A stretch of 64,000 nt of DNA from Megalopta genalis (lineage: Eukaryota; Arthropoda; Insecta; Hymenoptera; Halictidae), in the NCBI RefSeq assembly GCF_051020955.1, contig NC_135016.1, positions 32,371,131-32,435,130 on the forward strand, written 5' to 3'. Positions 23,801 to 35,800 of the stretch are shown here, piece by piece; within the stretch, counting starts at the first letter, position 1; each line of letters opens with the position of its first letter. Below the pieces are notes generated by a model. The model did not search any database. It was not told the DNA's origin and saw only the letters and a list, made by a program, of their open reading frames with translations. Made by a program: the position numbers and the translations under genes.

Positions 23801-26800
23801 GCAGAAAATTGATTAGAGCGAAAATTGATTAGAAACGTACCGATCTACAGCGCGGACGATTCGGAGATGCTGTTCGACCATTTTGCACGAACGATTCAGG
23901 TAAAAATATTTCGACTAAGAAATACAAATATTTGAAAATACTGGTTGAAATAATTAATTGATTTTACAAATATAAGTATTTCAAAAATCGGTTAAATGAA
24001 TTCTGTGTTAAATGACATACCGGTGACAATAATTAATTGATTTTACAAATGTACAATAAGTATTTAAAATACTGATTAAATGAAATACTAGTTGGAATAA
24101 TTAATTGATTTTACAAATATAAGTATCTCAAAAATAGATTAAATGAATTCTGTATTAAGTGAAATACCGGTGACAATAATTAATTGAGTTAACCAATGTA
24201 TATAATACAATATATATATATTATTATATTATATTATTATATAAAATATACAAATATAAAAAAATGCATATTGTTTATATTGCTTTTTAAACATAACAAA
24301 TTTATATTGTTAACGTAAAAATTACTTTCGATCGCTAAACAAGAATTTTTAACGGTACGTCGGATTCACCACTCGATTGCAAAAGATTAAACTTACCTCC
24401 TCTGAAGAATTTAATATTTGCGCATCTAAATTATTGTCTACAAGGTCTCCTAAATTTTTTGTTCATCGACGAATAAACTTCTTCGAAACTAATTTACAAA
24501 ACGGTGTGCTATTCGATAATTGAAACCAATATCTCAGCGGGCTCATACAATGAAACCACTTACGGAATTCCTCTTTAATCAGACTGGTCTCCTTCGCAAC
24601 GATGTCCTCTTTCAATTGCTCGGTCTGATGCGCGACCACGATCAGCTTGTTCTTCAGCTCCTGTATTTCGTCGTGCGCTTCAACCAAGCTTTTGTTCAGA
24701 GAGTTCCTCTCGGTGCGGACGGTCTCGAACAGGTTCTGTTGTTGCCGATACTTGGTCTCGATCTCCGCCAATCTCTTCTTGTACGTCGAGATCTCGACTT
24801 GCTTCAGCTTGACCTCGCTTAGGTACTCCTCGACCTGTTGACCCGGCGAGGTTAGACTCGCATACTCGCGGAGATTACCCGCCGTGCAGAACTATAATTA
24901 TGCGGCTCGTTATTGCCGCTAGCTACGAACGCGGTTTCGACGTTACCGGAAATTTTACCGGAGGCTATTGATTAGACCGAATCCTAATCTACGAATTGTG
25001 ACTTGCGAAGCAACACGTGATTAACACTTTATCCATCGGCAGTTTTTCAACACCTTGCCGTGCGAGATTCTTTGTGGTTACTAATTCGTTATAATTTATT
25101 TGCACGGTTCTAAATAAACAGGTGCCTTCTATTTTGACAAAAATTCTTCTCTATTCTGTTCGATAAACTTCCGCTGACGAAACAAACTAGAAACAACAGA
25201 AGAAAGATAGTTAAAAGTACCGATAATAAACGCAGATAACGAATCAGAACCGAGTAGAAATAACGAGTCAGAAGTGACTTGTGAATGAATAGATTCAAAT
25301 ACGAAAAAACTGTAAAGATAGAAAAATTTCAGAATATTTTTCTATTATTCTTAACTAATTACAATTGTTAAAAGAAAACAAATTTGTTTCATCATAGTAA
25401 AAAATTCATCGTAATTTCAATTTCACCATAAGTATGTTTCTAACAAATTTACTTTTTACGATATTTATTGAGCTGTTTTGTAGACAGCTGTTCGAAAAGT
25501 TGTTTCGTTCGTTCGCGAGAAAATGAAAGACGATTTTTAATAATCGTTTAGAGCGAAAAGATAGCGCAGAACGATATACTTTTGAAAATCTCGTATCGAT
25601 TTAGAAGAAACGAATAACGCTTTCATATTTCGCAAGATCATGTTTCAAATCTTCGTCACTCGTCGTTATACAGAATGTTCCAGGTTTTAATGTCCAAACT
25701 TTGTCAGTATATTCTATGGCACAAAGTAAGAAAAAAATGTTACGTAAATATAGGTCATATAGAACTTTATTAAAAAGTTATAACAAAAATTCAGAATAGG
25801 AATAGTAATCAACTAAAAAAAAGAAGAAAAAAAAGAAAAATCTTCGATCGATGTCAATCATGTATTGTCAACAACGGTAGACATTTCGAAATGTATTAAT
25901 AAACACAGCTTACATAAACACACGGTATGTGTTGATCTATTCAAGCCAATGCTCGCAGTAACAGCAAGTTGATTACTATTCCTATTCTAAATTTTTGTAA
26001 TAACTTTTTAATAAAGCTCTATATGACCTATGTTTACGTAACATTTTTTTTCTTACTTTGTGCCATAGAATGCACTGACAAAGTTTGAACATTAAAACCT
26101 GGGACACCCTGTATAATATTGGGTTGGCAACTAAGTAATTGCCGATTTGTTCAATGAAATACAAATTTTTTTTTACTTGGAATGAAGTTTAATCTGTAAT
26201 GTATTTCTCATTTTGTTCGATGACCTTTTGCCATCTCTCTGACAACTTGAAAATTCCACGCTCGTAGAAACTCTGATCCTTTTCGACCAAAAACTGAGTT
26301 AAGTGAGATTTTACAGCGTCATCATCATTAAAAGTTTTACCACGAAGGGAGTTGTCCAGGGATCGAAATAAGTGGTAATTCGATAGCGCGAGATCAGGGC
26401 TATGTGGTGGGTGTAACATCAATTCCCAACCAATATCCATCAATTTTTGCCGAGTGGACAAAGACGTGTGCGGCCTAGCATTGTCCTGCTGGAAAATGAC
26501 ACCTTTACGATTGTCCAATTCTGGTCGCTTTTCCTTGACCGCTGCATTCAATTTGTCCAGTTGCTAACATTCACGGATAATAAAAAAATAACATAATAAT
26601 AATAATAATAATTTTATAATATAACATTTACGGATATCATAAAAATGGGAGTGAGAGATATCTATAACTGAAATCGGCAATTACTTAGTTGCCAACCCAA
26701 TAGTTCAAGAGGGTTAGCGCAACTTGTAATAGCAATCCGTGTCCCCGTTAATACATTTGAAATTAATTCCGCGAAGGTCCGGCGAAGAGTATGCAAATCA

Positions 26801-29800
26801 AGGGACAAGATTTCGAAAACGTGGTCACGGTTGGACAGGGCAGCGGTTTCAGTTGCAAACTGTTGGACGAGTGCAGTCGCGAACGTTGACATCGTGCCGC
26901 GATGCCCAAGAGCGAGCCAGAAATGAACGACTGTCCTGTGTTTACCTTTACTTCCTGTTGGTCCAGCAGTGCTGGACCGGAGCAGTGCTGGAGATCGGAC
27001 GGTAAATCCGTCGGCGTAGCTTGCTTCATATCTGACTACACACCGATTGGCTATACGTTCCCCGATTCCGCGACAATAGAATGTGCAAAGCATCGCAAAC
27101 TGCGTCGTCCATGCGACTCGGCTAACTTTTAGCAGCTGTTACCGTTTAACACGCCTGTTCTTTAGGATTATCTGGACAGTTCGCCGCATAGATTTTAGGA
27201 TCAAAAGTTATTCCCACGCGTCCTTTCGTAGCTGCCGCGCACAACATTAAATTGCATATCGGGAGATTTTAGAGACACGAATTTCCTTTCATAATTTTCC
27301 ACGATGAAACGCGGATACATAATCGCAATAATTAGTGTCCCGCGTTTAGATTGGATTCAGTGGAGAGCCTTCCTGCTTTTAAGCAATTCTAATTGGTTCA
27401 ATTCAATTAACATGTCTTTGCACAGCTTGTTTCATTGCACGGTACAAATATTAATTTTGTCCTTGCTGTTTATCGATTATTAAGTTTTAGTTAAAGTAAA
27501 CGATTCTAAATATTCTTTGTATCAGAAGATACAATAGAACGAGTTAATTAAAACTAATTATAATAATAACGACTGATTCGAGGGCAGAAAAGTCGCTGTG
27601 TTATAATAATATGACGATGCGTCGCACAAACAGCATAAAAAAAATGGAAAAAAATATCAAAAAGAAATGGAAAAAATAAAGTAAAAGAAAAAGGAAGTAG
27701 CAAAGATGATTAATTAAAATGGAAGAGATTGCGAAAATAATAAAGAAGAGTACAATAGAAAATCAAATTAGAATATCGTTAATAGACTGCGGATTTTATG
27801 CGTTTATAACAATCAATGTGTAAATCAAACATAAAATTATGAACACGTTTAAAGAACGTTTAAAAACACTATTCCATTGCTTCCAACATACTAAAATTAT
27901 TAGGAAAAGAAATAGATGTGTACAACTCCTGCATCTTGAAATTAATGCAGACAATGTCTATTTAGCATAAAAATCCACAGTTCAGTTTTTAGTATTATAA
28001 ACAACTTTATGCCATCTTTATAGCAACTTGGCGTCGCAATAAAACATCTGCGAGCAATAAATTGGAAAATAGTCGAACATCGTCGACTCTGTTGCAACGT
28101 ATGATCAAATGGTGTTTGCAACAGCATAAACAAATGTCAATCACGTGGTGCAACGTCAGGGGAATATGCTATCAGTCGGAGTTCCTCAATCATAGGCGGC
28201 AGAAACCATTTGGGTGGCTTCAGTCATGGTTCCCCCAAGATTGAATGCAAATAGCATGCAGTGCGGAATATGCAGTTCGCTGGATGTCGTCATACGCCGC
28301 TGATTCGTAAGATAATGTCATGGAATTTTCGTGCTAGCAATAAGCAGTATTTTGTTAATCACGATCGTAAACGCCTCGAAACTATGCAACCGTACAAAAC
28401 AATGCTTTCATTTAAGTGACTGCATACGATCGTACGAAATGCAATTTTCTATGAAACTATGCGGAAGACCAACGATCGCTATCGCATTTTTTCTTTTTGT
28501 TCGAGACGTTTTTTCGTTCCGAAAGTGCGAAGGTAAATTTATAGAACATGTCGGATAAATTGATAGAAATATAGAGGTTCTCCCGCGACCATATGAGATC
28601 TCGTTTCAACCAGTTTCCATACGGTTCTACTTGCCCGAACAAACACCACTTCGCTTGCCTGACCGCATACGAACCCGCTCCACTTGCACGCTTACGTGCA
28701 GTTCTACTGCACTTCGACGACCACATATCACCAACTTATGCGCACACGTATGAGGTTTATTTTCTGGCTCGCTGTACATCGATACCATCGAATAATTCCA
28801 TAGGTTTGATACATGATATCGGTAAACACCGATTTACAGGTATTCTCTATATGGCACATTAATTGTCTACAATAGTGCATTATCTAATTGAAAATCAAAT
28901 CCTTCCGACATTTTCTCGAATCGAATCTAAATCAATCTAAATTCTATTTAATGCGAAGGACAGTTTCTTTAAAACATATCTTACTGTATATTATAATGCA
29001 TATTAGAATCTTTATAATAAAATCAAGTCACTTAACAATGTTTACATGATCTGTCCAACTGTCTTTTCATCGTTCAAAGTATACATAAATATATAGTAGA
29101 TATTTGCTTTGGTAAATATGTATTTATTATACATATATTATAAATATATATAAAAGGTTCAAACCAGGCCTATCTTTTCGACGGAAATGTTCAGGTTAAA
29201 TAAATAAATTTAATATTTTAATCTAATTTAATTTAAGATGTATATTATATAATATACATCTTAAATTAAATTTAATATCTAATAATTTTTATAACATAAT
29301 ATAATATATTATATATATTATTTTATATTATTATTATATATATATATATATAATAATAATATATATAATAATATATAATATAATATATTATAATTTAATA
29401 AATAACATACATATATGTATGTACACGCATAGACATGCCTACTGCAATAGTATGCATACAAAGGCACAGATAAAATGACAAAATGGTACGAATTTATTTT
29501 TTAAAAACATGAAAATTGATAATTAAGAATGTATACTCGCCTGACGCGCCAAATCCTGCGCCACTAAACTGTGTTTATCCCTCTCCTTTTCTATCACAGA
29601 CATTTGCTTCTGCACATTCGTAATGTCCTGCACGGCCGCGTCAAGCTCATACTCGATCTTTCGTTTGCTGTACTCGCACACGGTAATCTCGTGGTTCTGC
29701 TGTTTAATCTGATCGCTCATGTTCTCCTTGGTCCGCGCCAGGATGTTTTTCTCGCGTAACAGCATTTCAACCTGTTGCTGCTTATCGATCTGCTGCCTCC

Positions 29801-32800
29801 GCAAAGTAAATAATTCTTGCTCGCGATTCTTCGTGGTCACTGTCGACTGTTTCAATTGTTGCTCGAAGCTCGAACGTTCGGTCTCGAACTTTTGCGCCCG
29901 TTTCATCGCCGACTCCATGTCGGCCCTGCATCTCGTCACTTCGGGTCTCAATCTGGCAAAGTCAAAATCGTTTCAACTTTCCCGGCACGTACGTACGCTC
30001 GGTCGCGGGTGTCTAGAAGCATGCAGCAAACGTCGGGTGTTTTATACAAAATGCAACAGCTTTCAGCATTTTAGAGAACTGTTGCTACAAGATAAAACAG
30101 AACACAAAATTTGATGCAAGTAAGACTGGTCTTGGAAATGTAACCGAGTAAGATTTGATTGTAATTATTGCGATCATCCTTGGCATATTAAAAGTATTCT
30201 CTTTTTTAGAGAGATAGAATATACAGATCGAAGTAAAATCGAATTGTTCGCTCTTACGATACGAATGATGCAAATGGTGTCTTAAACACGTAAATGCTTG
30301 TGATTCAACTACGGATTTTATAAATTACTGATTTTATTGATTCCTGAGGTCATTTGAAGTAACTTTTTCCTTAGCGAATATGTAATCCGTCGCTTTGTTT
30401 ACAAGCTATTAACGAAAAACACTGACCAATGAGAGGCGAGCTCGGCTGGCGCGAGGCGGCCAAGCCAATGAGCGGAACTGGGCTTCGACCGCTCGTTGGC
30501 TTCGACCGCTCGTTAGCTCGACCGCCCGTTGGCTCGACCGCTCATTGGCTCGACCGCTCATTGGCTCGACCGCTCGTTGGCTCGACCGCCTCGCGCCAGC
30601 CGAGCTCGCCTCTCATTGCTCACCGTTTTCCGTTAATAACTCGTAAACAAAGCCGCGGTTTGCATTTTCGCTAAGAAAAAAAATTACTTGTATAGACATG
30701 TGGTAGAACTGATTCAACTTTGCTTTATCAATAAAGATTAAACACTAAGACTTCAGCACAAGCAACGAAGATCGAATGCCATTATTATACCACTACGCGA
30801 GCGGTGACTGAACATCGTTTCTCGCGCAAGAGACACCGCACGGAATCCACGTTCCGCGTCGTATTTTATCGTACGAAACATTGATAAAAAAAATACTCGT
30901 CAATACGGTGCAAGAAAATTCCGACAAACGCGGTGCTCTTTTCAGCGGCGCGACGCGACGCGCGGTAACACATATTTTCTCGGACTTTCCGACCGCGACC
31001 TCGAGAAATATACGACGATTTCCATAGCAATTACATGGATCACAAGTATCGATGCATTGTAATGCAAAATTGAATGGAAAATAAATTTCGTCTCCTGGCT
31101 CCCTTCTGCCGATCGCGACACACCGCGAACACAATTCACCGAACAACCAGTTGGAATAATGTTTCCCGGGTTGCTTCGCGGCAATACGATCCATTATATT
31201 CCTGTCGCGTCTGATATTTTATAACGACGTTGATATAGGTCTTCGCGCGCAACTATCGTCGCGGATTGTTGTTCCGGCCGCCGAAAACGAATGCTCAATT
31301 AAACCTGACCGTTCGAGCGCCATTTGCCGCGGGTCCACCGGACAATAAAATGGCGAAGCGTCGGGGCTTAAGTCTCTTTTAATGGAAGACACTCGCGGCG
31401 GAACGATGTTGCAATTAATTTTTCCATTTTTGCCTTCTGTTCGTAATTACGGAAGAATACTATAAAAAAATCTCGTTTTGGAACATTCATCTTTCTACTT
31501 TAAATTTACCGCAGAATATTCGTAGCTTCTTAAGCAAAAATTCTCCTATTTTCTACTTGCTGACGCAGGATTTTGTTTAAACGAACAGCCCGCGAATCTT
31601 TATAAAAAATAAAAATATCTCAAGACGATCGCGAGAAACCGAGATTAAACCAAAAAATGATTTCTTTTAATAATTTCAATGAATGCAAGTATTATTAAAT
31701 TTATTTTATGCCTTTAGAATTTCATATTTTACACACTCGTTTTTGCCATAAATCTATCATAATCCGCAACTAATAAGTGTACTGCCGATTTTTCTGCAAA
31801 TTAAATAAATTGCCTCAATTAATTCCGAGATGCAGGAGCAATATGTTTCGTTTCATTAATCTTTTAATAGATTAGAAATAACACAACAATACTTTTAAAT
31901 TATTGAAATTATTGAAATGGTTTCACTGCACCGCGTTTGTTCCATTAAATTTTGACAAAAGTGCACAAACTCCGCAATCTACCAACGTGTCTATTCGCGA
32001 ATGAAATTTTATCGATAATTACGAATATAAAATTTATTAACTATTAATAATAGCATTATAATATAGCATAATAATACCATTATTAACTATCCCAAGTTTC
32101 GGATAATAGTTTACCGGTTAAATTCATCGAGCCTCAATCATTACCTGTTTACCATTTGTTTAACTTCCTTGAGGTGCTTGTCTTTCTGCGTGACTTCCTT
32201 CTCCAAGTTCTCGATTTGTCCAGTCACGTTGTCGTAGTCCGTTTGTAGGTTCATTCTCCTCACCATCAGCTTGTTCATCTCTTTCTGCGTTTTGTCCGCA
32301 GCTATTTTCTGCTCCTTCACCAAACTTTCAAGGGTCGCGATGTTAGCGTTCGCAGCTTCCATAGATGCGTGTGCTGTCTATAGAAACGGGCGCAGCTGTT
32401 ACAGTGCTGATTAAAGCATTGCGAAAGTGCTGAAATTGTCACGAGCAGACTGCGGATCTTTATGTATTTGCGTGAAAAATGATCGGGTGAAATTCTATAA
32501 ACATCGGAGAAATAAAAGAACATAACCATGTTATCTTTAAATCATCGAAATTATTGAGACGAACAATACAGTGCTCTTCAACTTCTGTTTCGTAAAATTA
32601 CTCCATATATCTTTTATTTTCCATAAAGATCCGCGATTCAGTTATCAATGGAACTTACTCTCAAAAGACAATACAATAAAACTACGCCCCTTAATTTGCG
32701 CGGCACATTTTCTTACGCGGGTCTCCTTTTCGCGTGGCATTTTTTATACGCGATCTTTGTAAGTCTCTTAAATTGTTCGAAAAATTGGAAAATGACATTA

Positions 32801-35800
32801 CAGACATTCAAAATCGAGACATTCGGCGAGCCTTCGAATTTCGACAAAATTTAATAAAATGTTGCCGCGAATATCAAGAAATTCGTCGAAAACTTGGAGA
32901 ATGAGAATATTGAGAAAAAAATATACATTAACGATAAAAATGAAGTCAAACGATGAAGACGGTGAGTTTTGTGCCAATTGAAAAGAAAAGATTGATCGTT
33001 TTAAATTTACACCAAATTATATCAAATAGAATTTGCTTTTCTTTTCTATATATACATAATATATATAAGATGTCATATTTATATCTTTCTTTCTTAACAC
33101 GAAACCTACCGCGGTCAAAGTGACCGCTTTCTTATTTTGCAATTCTGCAAAGTTCCGAGACTCTTTCGTGGAAAACGCTTGAATAAGTTATATTATTGGA
33201 GCAAGTTTTATAATAAAAACTTTACAAATTCTAAATAAATTCGGTCTTCTCACTTTTGTGAAGCAGTACATGCCACTTAGTATTACTGCTTGGTAGGTTT
33301 AGTGTTAAACTGTGTGAAATAAATATTAGGTCTACCGGAAAGTTCTGTCCGATAGTGTCACTTCAAGTTTCAATCCATATGCACATGTTGATTTGAGACA
33401 TATATGACTGTCTCTCTTTATCATTGCATTTACATACATGTACTCTCCTAAATAAACTGAAACAAAGATGTCTCATGTCATTATTAAGTGAGACGCGATC
33501 GTCAAAACATGGCTACCGATGATAATGCCAGACCACATGCTGCTTTGGCGACTCGTCAGAAAATCGCAGAACTAGGCTGGCAAATTCTGTCACATCCACC
33601 ATACTCCCCAGACCTAGCACCCTCCGATTGTCACTTGTTTCTCTCTTTGCAAAATTTTTTACACGAAAAAAAATTCAAAACTGAAGCTGATGTCAACCAA
33701 GCGCTAGTTGAGTTCTTCGCCTCTAAAAATAAATCATTTTTTAAAAATGGCATTTACAAGTTGCCATCACGCTGGCAAGAAGTCATAAGTAACGATGGAA
33801 AGTATATTCTACAATAAATATTATTAAATGTATGAAAATTGTGTTATATTTCAATTCAAAAACGGACAGAACTTTCCGGTAGACCTAATATGTATTTCTA
33901 AAGCGTACACTTGGTTTTATTTCCAATATTTTTTCTTTCGTACTTTCACAGTCTATTTACAAGATTTTCATTCGCGTAAGAGAAATCCACCTGGAACGGA
34001 TACTTCGCCTAAATTGGGGAACGGTTGTATTTTGTTTCAAGATTAACCCTTAAATGCATATTGTTGCCAATTGTCTACATTCCAGTTCCACTTAATTTTA
34101 TTCAAAAACCTGAGTATGTGCGTTTCCGAACACACGTTGATAACAATAGACAATAGACCATGTGTGAAATAAAAGACTTGACACTACTTTTGGCGAGTAA
34201 GTTATATGTTTTTTGACATTTGAATGTGGTGGGTGACAACCTTCGATGTGTTACTTGGAGAGATATTTTCTTTTTTCGAGTTTCCTATAAAGGAAAGTTT
34301 TGTGTCGCAACAAAAATCGCAATTGCTTTGCTGCATTTCATTTATAAATAATGTAAAAATTCCTATACTAATAGATAATATAAATACATGACCATTTGTT
34401 TACGTCTACAATAATTTTAGTAATAAACGCATATTGTTGCCAAAAGTCTACATACAACTTTTTTTTCAAAATAAATACTCAATATTATTACCTAGATTTT
34501 TTTATTTATTTTTTACGTAACCTATGACTACATTCCTATAAAAAACGATTTTTTAAAATTCAAAACAAAAAAATCATGCATTTAAGGGTTAAGAAATTAG
34601 CGAAATAGGGAGAGAGCCACAAATTTTCGTACAGTGAAAGGACCACCATTCCGGTACCGCCTATCTCTAGGAAAAGTGTTCAATAAGTTTCTCGACAAAA
34701 CTTTCCGTTGAACCGATCGAAGTCCCGGCTCGCAACTGCCACAGGTTCATTCCGCAAAGATAAGCTTCATTCTCGGAATCGTTTCTTTGGTCGGCGCGAA
34801 ACGGAATTCAGTTAGTTCGAGTTGCACCGCGGAATCCCGCTATCGCGGTCGAGCGGCGTCGTTTCATTTCTGTTACCATTCGAGAAACTTGTTGAACTTT
34901 TCCGTACACTTGGATGTCATCGGACGATTTCTTCGTTCCCCGAAGAGCTCCGGAGCAATAGTGGCTCCTCGAAGTTCCCGTTCTTGCGGGAACGGAGGAT
35001 CCCAGTGGATATTTGAAACAACATTATAAGTCACCTCTTAATGCGTTTCGTAAAATAATAAATGGTACAGGTTGGATCATTCTTTTAATTTCCATGACAT
35101 TCCTGGCTGTCCGATCGATACTAGAATTACCAAATCAGTTAAAACACATAAATATTTTCTGATTTCTTTTTTTACAGTTCCTGATATTACAGATCTTGTA
35201 CTCAAAGTTAATCTTTTCGTAGATCATATTCTATGAGAAATTTTCAGACGAACTTTTTTATTCAAGTAACACGAATCGTGCGAAGTTCAAATAAATGCAT
35301 CTAAATAAATCTCGACAGTGTTATAAAACAATGGAATCAAAGCAATCCAGTATTTTACATCTTAAGTTGTAATTTTGGTAAAATCTCGTAGGAGCTTTCG
35401 GCTATTATTTTCTAAAGAATTTTCTACAGAGATATTTTCGAAAATTTATTTTTGAGATTTTGTAAAATAACAAGATCTAACAGCATTTTGACATTCTTTT
35501 TACGATAGTCAATCTTTTAATTGGCGAGCATTTCTATGATCCTAATTTTGTGTAAAATAATGTACGAATATCAGAATGATACGCAGTCCATTTTAACGGT
35601 TCGTGTTTGTTTCGATGATACTAAGTTCTGCTAAACTGTAAATTATGATTCATGATAAAACATTCGTGACAGCCTTTAACCAACTACGCAACAATGTACC
35701 GTGTCCAAAGCTCGGTTTTATTACATCAGCGGTCTCATTGTAGTTGTAGGATGCTCCCCGAATTTCGCTATTTACAAAACAAACAAGCGGAGCGATGCAT

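Noticed and set aside
23388..23816. 142-codon open frame antisense to CFAP58 exon 9
   Set aside because: It is the shadow of the coiled-coil exon on the other strand.
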